Shown: positions 1 to 8,098 of the stretch, in pieces
Numbering within the stretch: position 1 is the stretch's first letter
Layout of the letters: each line of letters begins with the position of its first letter
Assembly: GCF_964204645.1 (NCBI RefSeq)
Contig: NC_134028.1
Span: 16,665,263-16,729,262, forward strand
Direction: 5' to 3'
DNA length: 64,000 bases
Source of the DNA: Tubulanus polymorphus
Lineage: Eukaryota > Nemertea > Palaeonemertea > Tubulaniformes > Tubulanidae
Program-made: the position numbers and the translations under genes
The notes under the pieces: model-generated
Databases searched by the model: none
Told to the model about the DNA's origin: nothing
Seen by the model: only the letters and a program-made list of their open reading frames with translations

Positions 1-1153
1 TTAATTTTGGGGCAGTAATAATCTTTTTATTTATATCATTTAATCCAAATGAATTATTTATTGTTGCAGTTTTAATTAGATTATTGTAACCAATTATATT
101 TCCCATCTTTAATACTAAATCATTAGAAATAATTAATAGATTAGGGCCTATACAATAATTTAGTCTTACATGAGATTTATCTAAATAATTTTGATATCTT
201 ATAATGTTTTCTGGAATCGATCTATTTTTATCATTATGAATTGAATCTTCAAATAAAACTTTAAATTGTTTTTGTGTATCGAATGATGTATTCAAATTTC
301 CAATTATCGGTGATCTTGTTTCAACTTGTGATCCTAGAATACAAATCAAATAAGTTCTAATAGATTGATTTATTCTTTCTATACCTGATTTTGTAAAACC
401 TTCACTATTCTCTAAAATAAAATATACCCAACCATTATTGTTTTCTTGTTTTAAATGATCATAAAATTTCGGTAATTTATTGAAATTTAATGTTTCTAAA
501 TCCTTTGTTTCTATCTTACCATAACCTAATTTTTTATTATAGATATTATAAAAACTATTAGATGGTATAGGAAGTGCACAATATTCTGCAATCTTTCTAG
601 GGCAAGGAAGTGATCTTATTGTTCCAATTTTTGTTCTAAAATCAGAATTATTTATATCTATATTAAATTCATTACAAATTTTATAAAACTTAGATAAATT
701 GATATTATTATCTAATTCTTTGAAATACCTAGATCCTGGTAAAGCGCACTCTAATTCATTTAATATTATTCTGATTTGAAAGTATGTATGAAATCTAAAT
801 AAACTTTGAATTAATTTATATTTAGAATTATTCAAATGATCATTCCAACTAATTCCACAACCTGTTGTTGCACAATAAACAGCAAAATTTAATTGATTCT
901 GCCAATACTTCATATTAGATTTTAATAACCATTGTTTTTCATCTTTCAATTTTTTAAAATTAATTAAATATACATGAAATATATTTTCCATCTTTGCATT
1001 AAAATTATTAGTTTCAGTAACATAAATATATAAATTAGTTAATGAATCTAAAACTTCATTTCTATATGTAATATCTTTATTAAAATCTATTGCTGGAATA
1101 TTATATTTAATTGATTTATTATATTGGAAAGCTTTTGGAAAACTATCTACCAT
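1..1153 (-). CDS. Large candidate structural (capsid) protein, partial
   Basis: Reading frame open from ATG at 1153 to the window edge, so at least 384 residues with the C-terminus missing. It is the largest gene after the polymerase in element A. Visible landmarks are the stretch YWQNQLNFAVYCATTGCGIS at about residues 88-107, followed by SLFRFHTYFQ and a segment rich in Asn and Ile with RSPIIGN near residue 300. There is no signal peptide or membrane segment. The size, the position in a viral-type gene cluster and the lack of enzyme motifs make a major capsid-like role the best guess, but this is inference. Similar uncharacterised proteins accompany PolB genes in invertebrate genomes as far as I recall. 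The start has the box TATAAATG 17 bp after the next gene's stop. Confidence 0.6.
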   Translation of the reverse strand, partial: MVDSFPKAFQYNKSIKYNIPAIDFNKDITYRNEVLDSLTNLYIYVTETNNFNAKMENIFHVYLINFKKLKDEKQWLLKSNMKYWQNQLNFAVYCATTGCGISWNDHLNNSKYKLIQSLFRFHTYFQIRIILNELECALPGSRYFKELDNNINLSKFYKICNEFNIDINNSDFRTKIGTIRSLPCPRKIAEYCALPIPSNSFYNIYNKKLGYGKIETKDLETLNFNKLPKFYDHLKQENNNGWVYFILENSEGFTKSGIERINQSIRTYLICILGSQVETRSPIIGNLNTSFDTQKQFKVLFEDSIHNDKNRSIPENIIRYQNYLDKSHVRLNYCIGPNLLIISNDLVLKMGNIIGYNNLIKTATINNSFGLNDINKKIITAPKL

Positions 1154-1169
1154 TTATATAATTAAAAAA

Positions 1170-1604
1170 TTAATAATTTATTAATTCTTTTAATAATTTA
1201 TCTTGTTCTTCAACTGTTATATGACCATTTAAACTTATTATATAATCTAGTGTGTTCTTTAATTTATTAATTTCTTTTATATTAGTTTTAATTTTTTCTT
1301 TATTACTTTTTATATTTAATTTTGAACTTATACCAGTTAAAACACTTGAACTTAATCCTAATACACCAATTGATATAGCTAATGGTGTTAATGGACTGAA
1401 TATTGCTAGAAATGTTATTACAGAACTAATTGTAACCGAACCACTTATAATCAAATAATATATAATTTTACTTTTTAAATATTTTTTCTTTTTTATCTTT
1501 AAGTCACTTTCAAATTCTAATATTTGTTTTTCTAAATATCTTTTTAATTTAGTTTTATTTATATCATGAGGAATAATATCAATACTATCAACTTTATCTT
1601 CCAT
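1170..1604 (-). CDS. Two-transmembrane coiled-coil protein (144 aa)
   Basis: Function not recognised. The N-terminal 45 residues are highly charged and lysine-rich (coiled-coil-like). Two hydrophobic segments follow, about residues 47-70 (YYLIISGSVTISSVITFLAI) and 72-92, separated by a short SPLTP turn. A second charged, lysine-rich helix ends the protein. This topology would place a hairpin in a membrane with both charged arms on the same side. The gene starts in TTTTTATTC-TAAATAAATG, lies 19 bp from the next gene's end and belongs to the leftward cluster of element A. It could be a virion membrane protein or a lysis/fusion helper; the sequence does not decide. Confidence 0.7.
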   Translation of the reverse strand: MEDKVDSIDIIPHDINKTKLKRYLEKQILEFESDLKIKKKKYLKSKIIYYLIISGSVTISSVITFLAIFSPLTPLAISIGVLGLSSSVLTGISSKLNIKSNKEKIKTNIKEINKLKNTLDYIISLNGHITVEEQDKLLKELINY

Positions 1605-1623
1605 TTATTTAGAATAAAAATTA

Positions 1624-2046
1624 CTAATTAGTAAACTTATAAGCAATAAATATAACAATAACTGTTCCACCTAAAATCCATATTATTTCATATTTCTGTT
1701 GTTCTTTACTTGGGGTATAATAATCTGATAATTTAGGTTTGTATAGATGTAATTTTTCTTTATTTGTTACTGCGTTATATAAACTCATTGCATCATCAAC
1801 TGATTGAAAATCTCTATGTGAAATCTTCTGATTATATAATTCTTTATTGATGTAATCCATATAGTTTTGTCTTTTTTCTCTATATTCTTCTGCAGCTTTA
1901 TTGTATTTCTCTAACGCTAAGTTATGTCTTCTTTGTTCTCCTAATGAACTATTTTTATCAATATGTTTAAATAAATAACCACCACCAGTAAATGCTAAAG
2001 CGTTAACAATTGCCGATCCTATAATAGTTATAATTGCAGAAGCCAT
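1624..2046 (-). CDS. Membrane-anchored coiled-coil protein (140 aa)
   Basis: Function not recognised. The N-terminus is hydrophobic and small-residue rich (residues 1-25, ending in TGGGYLF). A long charged helix follows (about 33-75, with QRRHNLALEKYNKAAEEYRE), then a tyrosine- and proline-containing stretch, and a second hydrophobic segment at about 120-137 (IIWILGGTVIVIFIAYKF). A bitopic protein with a helical middle is the simplest reading. Proteins of this layout sit next to PolB in other invertebrate elements as far as I recall, but no role is established. The start box is T8-GC-TAAATAAATG, one of the clearest in the cluster. Confidence 0.7.
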   Translation of the reverse strand: MASAIITIIGSAIVNALAFTGGGYLFKHIDKNSSLGEQRRHNLALEKYNKAAEEYREKRQNYMDYINKELYNQKISHRDFQSVDDAMSLYNAVTNKEKLHLYKPKLSDYYTPSKEQQKYEIIWILGGTVIVIFIAYKFTN

Positions 2047-2071
2047 TTATTTAGCAAAAAAAATTATGTAT

Positions 2072-2293
2072 TTATATGGGAGGAATATATTTTTGTTTTT
2101 CCAAATAATCAATAGTTAAATTAGATAAAGTAACTGCTAACGTTAATTTCAAAATATCATTTATATCAAATCTATCAACATTAACACTTCCCATTTTGAA
2201 TACTTTTTTTAATACCATTGAATAACCAACAGTTCCAACTGATAGTAATGCTCCATTATATAATCCAGTTATTATCCACTTATTATCACTCAT
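2072..2293 (-). CDS. Small membrane protein (73 aa)
   Basis: Function not recognised. Residues 7-28 form one hydrophobic segment (ITGLYNGALLSVGTVGYSMV). The remaining half is amphipathic, with FDINDILKLTLAVTLSNLTI and a C-terminal EKQKYIPPI tail. The stop codon abuts the next gene: the ATG of this gene at 2293 follows directly on the last base (2294) of its upstream neighbour, so the two are butted end to start without any spacer. The start box is T7-GA-TAAATAAATG. As the third small membrane protein in a row it suggests a membrane-associated step in the life of element A. Confidence 0.7.
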   Translation of the reverse strand: MSDNKWIITGLYNGALLSVGTVGYSMVLKKVFKMGSVNVDRFDINDILKLTLAVTLSNLTIDYLEKQKYIPPI

Positions 2294-2310
2294 TTATTTA
2301 TCAAAAAAAT
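2291..2310 (-). promoter_or_regulatory. Late-promoter-like start box (best example)
   Basis: Coding-strand order is a run of seven T, GA, then TAAATAAATG with the ATG of the 73-aa gene. Near-identical boxes precede the genes starting at 2046 (T8) and 1604 (T5); TATAAATG variants precede those at 1153 and 2635; AATAAATG without a clear T-run precedes 3410 and 3767. The layout, T-run then short spacer then TAAATG at the start codon, is that of poxvirus late promoters. Function here is inferred. Confidence 0.45.
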
Positions 2311-2635
2311 TACTATCTTCAAAATATTTAGTTAACTTATTTATGATTAATTCAACATTTATTTCATTACTAGTTTTATGATTATCATATATTTTGGATA
2401 ATATGTTTTTAATATCTTCAATAATTCCATCTTCATTTAATTCATAATATTCTAAAGGTGATTTAATTAAATCAATTACTTTTTCTATATTATACTTTTC
2501 TTTATCAATCATTGATGCATTGTTAAATGATTTACTTTTTATATCAGTAATTACATCATTTAGTTTAATTCTCATTTCTTTACCATGTTTAAAATCAAAC
2601 CCAAAACATATACTCGGTCCAACAGTAATATTCAT
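2294..2635 (-). CDS. Hypothetical protein (113 aa)
   Basis: Not recognised. It is a soluble, acidic and lysine-rich protein with no membrane segment or signal peptide. The N-terminus MNITVGPSICFGFDF may form short beta strands; the remainder is predicted mostly helical from its Ile/Lys/Glu pattern. The start at 2635 has the box T6-CACTA-TATAAATG, 16 bp beyond the stop of the 252-aa gene upstream. Its position between the candidate minor capsid gene and the membrane-protein genes suggests a virion or assembly role, but nothing in the sequence proves this. Confidence 0.65.
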   Translation of the reverse strand: MNITVGPSICFGFDFKHGKEMRIKLNDVITDIKSKSFNNASMIDKEKYNIEKVIDLIKSPLEYYELNEDGIIEDIKNILSKIYDNHKTSNEINVELIINKLTKYFEDSNFFDK

Positions 2636-2651
2636 TTATATAGTGAAAAAA

Positions 2652-3410
2652 TTACTCTTTACATCTTATAACTAATTCATAAATTACAGGGAAATTATTT
2701 AAATCAATTAAGTATCCATTATGATTTCTAATTTCTAATCTAAAATTATTAAAACTAGGAATGCATGGTTTGAAATCACATTCTGTTAAATTATAATTTA
2801 TTTGCGTTCCAAATTCTTTAACATTTTTTAATGGTAAAATATTTAATATACTAGAATTACATGTTGTATCTTTAGTTGCTTCAAATGTTTTTGTTGGGTC
2901 AATTAAATTGCAATAAATATAAAAATGTGTAAAAGGTATTATATTTGAAATACCTTCTACGTTTACTGTAACAACATCTGGTTCAATTCCTAGCAATTTA
3001 GCTATAGGTTTTTTTACCATAAATGCATGTTGACTTTCATCAAATACCTTTATTTTAATTCTATTTGAGCTATCACTTTTTATAAATCTTATTAAAAATT
3101 TATCATCTTTTCTAATTTTCAACCGTGCTCTACGATTAATTTCTTGAGATAATGTTTCTATATTATATAATCCTGGTCTTAGAAATAGATGAAACCATTT
3201 ATTTATACTTCTAATATGAATTAAAAAAGTATTATGTTCAATAGTTTTATTCGATATATTATAAAAAGAATTACATAAACTTATATTTACTAATTTTAAA
3301 TCTACACAATTCTTGAATTCTCTATCTAATTGTACTAATAAATTATGTGATTTATAATTTGTAAGTTTTCTAGAATCAACAAATATTCTGTATTCTTTTA
3401 ATTCCACCAT
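2652..3410 (-). CDS. Candidate minor capsid / penton-like protein (252 aa)
   Basis: A beta-rich protein without membrane segments or enzyme motifs. The first half contains LFLRPGLYNIETLSQEIN (about residues 75-92), a pattern of a glycine turn followed by an amphipathic helix seen in single jelly-roll penton-type proteins of Polinton-like viruses. The C-terminus, with FRLEIRNHNGYLIDLN, reads as a beta strand, a turn (NHNG) and further strands, as at the end of jelly-roll folds. Both points are pattern recognition, not homology. A decayed copy of the 5' end of this gene is present in remnant D (about 37990-38105), again next to the 113-aa OB-like gene, so the gene order is conserved in the family. 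Start chosen at 3410 in AATAAATG. Confidence 0.6.
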   Translation of the reverse strand: MVELKEYRIFVDSRKLTNYKSHNLLVQLDREFKNCVDLKLVNISLCNSFYNISNKTIEHNTFLIHIRSINKWFHLFLRPGLYNIETLSQEINRRARLKIRKDDKFLIRFIKSDSSNRIKIKVFDESQHAFMVKKPIAKLLGIEPDVVTVNVEGISNIIPFTHFYIYCNLIDPTKTFEATKDTTCNSSILNILPLKNVKEFGTQINYNLTECDFKPCIPSFNNFRLEIRNHNGYLIDLNNFPVIYELVIRCKE

Positions 3411-3425
3411 TTATTTTACATATTT

Positions 3426-3767
3426 TCATTCGAAATCTATTTCATGGTGCCCTTTTTCATTCTTACCTTTGTATACGAAATAGAAATCTCCAGAACATAA
3501 TTCTTCTAGATCTTCACTTGATAATCTATGAAATCTATCTGGTAAATAAGTTCTGAATTTATATATATTTCCTTTTAATCCTTCATATTCTAAATGAATT
3601 ACTAATTTATCTCCATATTTATTAGTAATTGTTTCAATGTTAGTAATTAAATATTTCTTGTGAATTGTTAATTCTGTTAACTTTTTGAATTTATAATCTA
3701 CAGATTTGACGCTCGAAGTATCTTTAATTCTATCTAAGAATTCACTGTGTACTTGTTTACTCTCCAT
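3426..3767 (-). CDS. Candidate OB-fold DNA-binding protein (113 aa)
   Basis: A small beta-rich protein: KKYLITNIETITNKYGDKL, LEYEGLKGNIYKFRTYLPDRF and FYFVYKGKNEKGHHEIDF are strands and turns spaced like a five-strand OB barrel. Such small proteins commonly accompany protein-primed polymerases and may serve as single-stranded DNA-binding proteins; that role is inferred. It lies 28 bp downstream of the polymerase stop and 15 bp upstream of the penton-like gene. A recognisable pseudogene copy is found at 38108-38457, where it sits directly beside a terminal repeat without any polymerase between. Start box is TATAATAAATG. Confidence 0.65.
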   Translation of the reverse strand: MESKQVHSEFLDRIKDTSSVKSVDYKFKKLTELTIHKKYLITNIETITNKYGDKLVIHLEYEGLKGNIYKFRTYLPDRFHRLSSEDLEELCSGDFYFVYKGKNEKGHHEIDFE

Positions 3768-3795
3768 TTATTATACAAATTTTTATTGAAATTTA

Positions 3796-6700
3796 TTAAC
3801 ACGTTAGAATCCTTTTCATAATCTCATTTTCTTTTGTTTCTTCTCTTTTGAATTTTATATATTCATCTAAATTGCAACCATAGGCGACTGTGTGGATTCC
3901 ATCATCTAAAATATATCTTTTATCATCAAATGGATTCAAACTTATCTTCTCTATCTCTTCAATATACATTTCATGATCTTCAGATCTTAAACATTTCATT
4001 TTATGTTTTCTAACTTCTTCATTAAATATACAATTGATGTAATCTTTAAAATGAATATTTTTTTCTACTACACTTTTGGTTATTCCTTTTAACTTTTTAG
4101 CTTCATGAGTTTTGGTTTTATATGAATACATTTTAGATCTAATACCAATGAACTCTATCATTTCTTCACCACCTAATTCATCCTTAAACTTCCCAGGAAC
4201 TTTTTTATTATCATTGCTAAACAATTCATGATTTTTTGGATAGTTACTAAAATCAAAATGATGTTTTAATGTTTTTAAATCATCTGTTATGTTATCAGTT
4301 TTTATCTTTAATATGTAACTGTCGGTATCAAAGTATAGAATTTCTATGTGTTTTTCTCCAAAATGGGGTTGTAATATGTTATAGTAAAATTTATACATTA
4401 GTAATTTTGAAATTTCTAAAACCGATGCTCCAACATAAATAGGTTTATTGAACTTCATAGAAGTTCTTTTTAATTTAACTGCTGCTAAATTTTCATCGAA
4501 TATTCTATTACCTATGAATTTCGGATACGATTGTAAATGTCTAATTCTTTTACCATTACTAACTAACTCAATATCATTTCTATTTCTTATGTTTTCACAA
4601 GTCTTACCATAGAATGCATTATTCATTAGTTTGAAGAAATCTTTTTCAAAATCAGTTTTAGATTTAGTTCTCTGTGTAGTATTAAAATCTATATATTTTT
4701 CTAACCATTTAGATTGACTGAATGAAATATATCTATGTACTTTTTTTAATATCATTCCTTGATTCAAATAAAACTTCAACATTCTATAATGTACTACATA
4801 ATTATATTTATCTTCTTGAGTTACCATTAACTTTTCAGTATGAATATGATTATCGGGTTTAATTCTTTTTTGATAATTTGATAATTCTTCATGAGTTACA
4901 GTTTTATGTTCGGGACAATATGCTAGATTTCTAGATTTGAATTTAATATTTTCAGGGTATTCTAAATCTACAACAAAGAAGTAACCAGTATCTGAATCAT
5001 CTGCAATATCTAGTATTCTTTTCTTCCAATCAAATTTATCAATTTGTAAAACTTCAGTTATTTCAAACATCCCATAAGGTTGTGGTTCCATCATTGCCCA
5101 ACCATAAAGATTATTTGCATCTATGTATAATAATTTATATCCAGGATTATCATTTACATTGAAATATCTATCACCCAATACACCTGAAACACCTCCTCTT
5201 ATAGATTTTTCAAATAATAGTAATTGATCTATATTTGTTAACAAATCCATTTTTATATCTGTAAATTTTAATCCACAATCCCATGTTAATCCTGGTGATG
5301 AATAACAATGACAAGGATCAATGTTAAAATATTTTAGGTTTACATCTCTAAACCTTTCGAATATATCGGTTAATAATAATACATCTGATTTTAAATATAA
5401 ATCTACTAATTGACCATGATTTTCTATTTTGAAATGATTCCAAATATTCAATGTTCTATTATATACTTCATCTTTAACATATTCATTTTTTAATTCATCA
5501 TAAAATTGTTCTTTTAATAATTCAGTTATATTAAAATCATTATGATTTTTATAGAAAGAATATGGAATTGCTCCTTTATATCTCATTAATTTAAAATCAT
5601 CATAATTTGGGTAATATTCTTTTAATATCTTTAATTCGTCATCAACTAATGATTTTGATAAGTTATCTAATGAACTACTTAAAAATCTATATGAATCTAT
5701 AAATCTTAAGCATCCAAATTGGAATGATATATAATTCTCAGATGTTTTAGCTAACATTCTAAATTTATAAGTTGGTATTTTATCTTTTGATCTATTTGAA
5801 TTTAATATTTCTATTTCATTATTGATTTCTTCTATTTTATGACATAACTGTTTGATGAATAAATGCGCGTCATACCCCGATAGATTATGAAATATAACTG
5901 GTACAAAATTAATTTTCTTAGCTTGTAAGTTACAATTCTCATGTGCAGCGCCTCTAAACTTTCCATTCAAATGATCATGATCTCTTACTTTTTTATCTTT
6001 ATAATTAAATATCTTTTCACAATAATAACATTTATCTGCAAACTCAAATTCTTCTTTATCTTCTTCTGTCATAATTATTTCTTTATTTGTATTCAATAAT
6101 TTACTAAATCTTATTTCATATTCAATTAATAAGTCACAAAAATGATTGATAACATTTTCATTTCTATAATTATAATATTCACTTTCGATTAGTTCTGGAT
6201 AATTAGATTTAATATATAACCCGAAAGCTGCAGCTGATTGATGAATCTTTTTAATTGTATTTGTTTTTGGTGGGTCTTCTGAATAATCACTTTCATTAGA
6301 ATTTAATTTCTTTCTTTTATAATATATATCTTTTCTATCTTGATCAGTTAATTCTTTATTTAATGATTCAAAATCTCCATATATTACAAATGGAACTTTA
6401 TTTTTGTAATCATATTTTTTGAATTCTAATATTTTATCTTTTTCATTTGGTAAAACTAATTTACAATAATCATGATTATCACATAATTGTTTATGATTTA
6501 ATAATGTACTTTCATTACTAAATTTATGTAAACATTTTCTACATAGATATATTTTATTATGGTGATCATTTTCTGTTCTAAAGAATAAATCTATTTGTTT
6601 AATCCACATATAATGATTCTCATAATATAATATATCTATAACATCGTTTGAATCATAATCTTTTGATAGGTATAAAGGTTCTAATGTATAATGTTTAATA

Positions 6701-7830
6701 TTATTTCCTTTTGTATTTGGTAATTTGATTAAATCAAATACATTTATTTTAAGATTATTATCTCTTTCTATTTTTGGGATGTTTTTAATTCTAACAGGAT
6801 ACTTATCTATCTTATAATTATTTTCAAATTGTTTATAATGAGTTAATCTATAAGTATGTTTATTATAATCTTCAACTGGATGTAAACAACTTATTATAGC
6901 CCATAGAAAACATTTATCATCTTCATTTTGTATATTTATTACAGCATTAGTTTTAAATGGTAGTTTAATATAACTTGATGCTTCAATATCGGGTTCTTTA
7001 TAATATGATAAATTATTATCATCAATTGGTTTTGATTTAGTTAACTTATTATATTTTGTGTTATAAACATGTAAAGTTATAAATATTATCTCATCAAATA
7101 TTAAACCAGATCCTTCAAAATATTTTTCTTCTATTTTAGTTTTTATTTCATTATAACATTTATTTAATTTATCATCTATATGTTGTTTAGATATAATATG
7201 TTGTGAATGAGAATTTATATTATATATTGGTTTATCTTCAGATTTTATAAACTTTACTTTAACTAATATACTAATTTTAGGATATTCAACATCTGTAATT
7301 ATTTTTATTATTTCTTTCATATTTTCTAAATGTTTTTTATTTTCTTCTATTGTTTTACCTTCATGAAATTTAAACTCGATAGCTGCTGGACCAATATCAC
7401 TTTTAAATGCTTCGGTTATCTCTATATCTTTTTTATTATCTAATGAATTAATATAATTTCTTACATCTTCCATATATGGTCTTTTATTGTTTAATTTATT
7501 TTTTATTCTTTTAATTGTCTTCTGTTTCTTATCGTTATCATTATCAAAATAATCTTCACCTAAAATATCATTATTCTTATTTCTAATATGACTTATAGAT
7601 TTTAAATGTTCTTTATAATATCTTTTATCACTGAATGATTGATTACATGTATCACATTTGTATGTTTCTTTTTCATCCTTTAATTCTTCTAATTTATTTT
7701 CTAATATATCATCTTCATATTCTAATTTCAATTTATTCTCTAAATGTGTTCTAGTTTTATTGTGTCTTGCTTTTTGGGATTTATCTATATCGATATTACA
7801 TGTTGGGCAGTAGTACTTATTTGCTTCCAT
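3796..7830 (-). CDS. Protein-primed family B DNA polymerase with HNH domain
   Basis: Intact 1344-aa protein-primed type B DNA polymerase (DNA_pol_B_2 type). Domain order: C2H2-like finger with C8, C11, H23, H29; second finger C59, C62, H75, H81; a further finger near 425-450 (CRKCLHKF); exonuclease motif I YGDFES near 483; an endonuclease VII-like HNH insertion with CYYC and RDHDHLNGKFRGAAHENCN near 600-635; exonuclease II FHNLSGYD near 643; palm motif DANNLYGWAM near 902; motif B NNAFYGKTCEN near 1069; palm motif C YFDTDSY near 1165. All catalytic signatures are present, so the enzyme is probably active or was recently. It copies linear DNA from a protein primer in Polinton-type elements. 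The start at 7830 follows a box (ATTTTAATAAAA, spacer, TTAAAATG) shared with its relatives here and different from the box of the downstream genes. Confidence 0.95.
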   Translation of the reverse strand: MEANKYYCPTCNIDIDKSQKARHNKTRTHLENKLKLEYEDDILENKLEELKDEKETYKCDTCNQSFSDKRYYKEHLKSISHIRNKNNDILGEDYFDNDNDKKQKTIKRIKNKLNNKRPYMEDVRNYINSLDNKKDIEITEAFKSDIGPAAIEFKFHEGKTIEENKKHLENMKEIIKIITDVEYPKISILVKVKFIKSEDKPIYNINSHSQHIISKQHIDDKLNKCYNEIKTKIEEKYFEGSGLIFDEIIFITLHVYNTKYNKLTKSKPIDDNNLSYYKEPDIEASSYIKLPFKTNAVINIQNEDDKCFLWAIISCLHPVEDYNKHTYRLTHYKQFENNYKIDKYPVRIKNIPKIERDNNLKINVFDLIKLPNTKGNNIKHYTLEPLYLSKDYDSNDVIDILYYENHYMWIKQIDLFFRTENDHHNKIYLCRKCLHKFSNESTLLNHKQLCDNHDYCKLVLPNEKDKILEFKKYDYKNKVPFVIYGDFESLNKELTDQDRKDIYYKRKKLNSNESDYSEDPPKTNTIKKIHQSAAAFGLYIKSNYPELIESEYYNYRNENVINHFCDLLIEYEIRFSKLLNTNKEIIMTEEDKEEFEFADKCYYCEKIFNYKDKKVRDHDHLNGKFRGAAHENCNLQAKKINFVPVIFHNLSGYDAHLFIKQLCHKIEEINNEIEILNSNRSKDKIPTYKFRMLAKTSENYISFQFGCLRFIDSYRFLSSSLDNLSKSLVDDELKILKEYYPNYDDFKLMRYKGAIPYSFYKNHNDFNITELLKEQFYDELKNEYVKDEVYNRTLNIWNHFKIENHGQLVDLYLKSDVLLLTDIFERFRDVNLKYFNIDPCHCYSSPGLTWDCGLKFTDIKMDLLTNIDQLLLFEKSIRGGVSGVLGDRYFNVNDNPGYKLLYIDANNLYGWAMMEPQPYGMFEITEVLQIDKFDWKKRILDIADDSDTGYFFVVDLEYPENIKFKSRNLAYCPEHKTVTHEELSNYQKRIKPDNHIHTEKLMVTQEDKYNYVVHYRMLKFYLNQGMILKKVHRYISFSQSKWLEKYIDFNTTQRTKSKTDFEKDFFKLMNNAFYGKTCENIRNRNDIELVSNGKRIRHLQSYPKFIGNRIFDENLAAVKLKRTSMKFNKPIYVGASVLEISKLLMYKFYYNILQPHFGEKHIEILYFDTDSYILKIKTDNITDDLKTLKHHFDFSNYPKNHELFSNDNKKVPGKFKDELGGEEMIEFIGIRSKMYSYKTKTHEAKKLKGITKSVVEKNIHFKDYINCIFNEEVRKHKMKCLRSEDHEMYIEEIEKISLNPFDDKRYILDDGIHTVAYGCNLDEYIKFKREETKENEIMKRILTC

Positions 7831-7862
7831 TTTAATACTATATTTTTTATTAAAATTGATTT
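7828..7862 (-). promoter_or_regulatory. Polymerase-type upstream box
   Basis: On the coding strand the PolB start is preceded by AATTTTAATAAAAAAT, a short spacer and TTAAAATG. The same arrangement precedes the PolB copy at 11506, the terminal-repeat genes of element C (19975 and 24153) and, with TTTAAATG, the pseudogene at 38457. It is always the gene nearest the terminus that has it, so it may be an early-class or terminus-proximal promoter. Confidence 0.45.
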
Positions 7863-7910
7863 TAGAAGTTCAATGATTTATATTTTATTCATATATGTGA
7901 ATATTTTAAG

Positions 7911-8098
7911 AGTAATAGGGATAATAGGCTTTCTGGTCAAAGGTTGAAGGGGCGAGTGAGTAAAAAATGAAAATAATAATAATTTACAGTTGAATTAGGA
8001 GTGTGCGCGACTAATTCAACTGTAAATTATTATTATTTTCATTTTTTACGAGCTCGACCGTTCGACCTTTGGCCTGAAAGCCTATTATCCCTATTACT
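7911..8098. repeat. Terminal palindrome of element A
   Basis: A 188-bp imperfect palindrome that begins AGTAATAGGGATAATAGG and ends with the reverse complement of this. The centre is near 8005. The central arms (about 40 bp around TTTACAGTTGAATTAG) are perfect. The outer parts differ slightly between arms: the inner arm has TTAGGAGTG, the outer arm TTAGTCGCG. An AT-rich small palindrome (TTCATATATGTGAATA) sits on its inner side at about 7888-7904. The outer edge at 8098 is the element's end. Confidence 0.85.

Larger units (their letters stand above)
1..8098 (-). mobile_element. Polinton-like endogenous viral element A (right part)
   Basis: AT-rich block of eight leftward genes ending at a 188-bp terminal palindrome whose outer edge reads CCCTATTACT at 8098. 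The left end is outside the window. Protein-primed PolB, dense gene packing (0-28 bp gaps), small membrane proteins and a candidate capsid set are what Polinton/Maverick or adintovirus-type elements carry. The right edge falls inside a second PolB gene, so the element inserted there. The expected 6-bp target duplication would be AACATA (8099-8104) and should recur at the left end. No retroviral-type integrase, protease or packaging ATPase is visible in this part; they may lie to the left. Confidence 0.8.
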
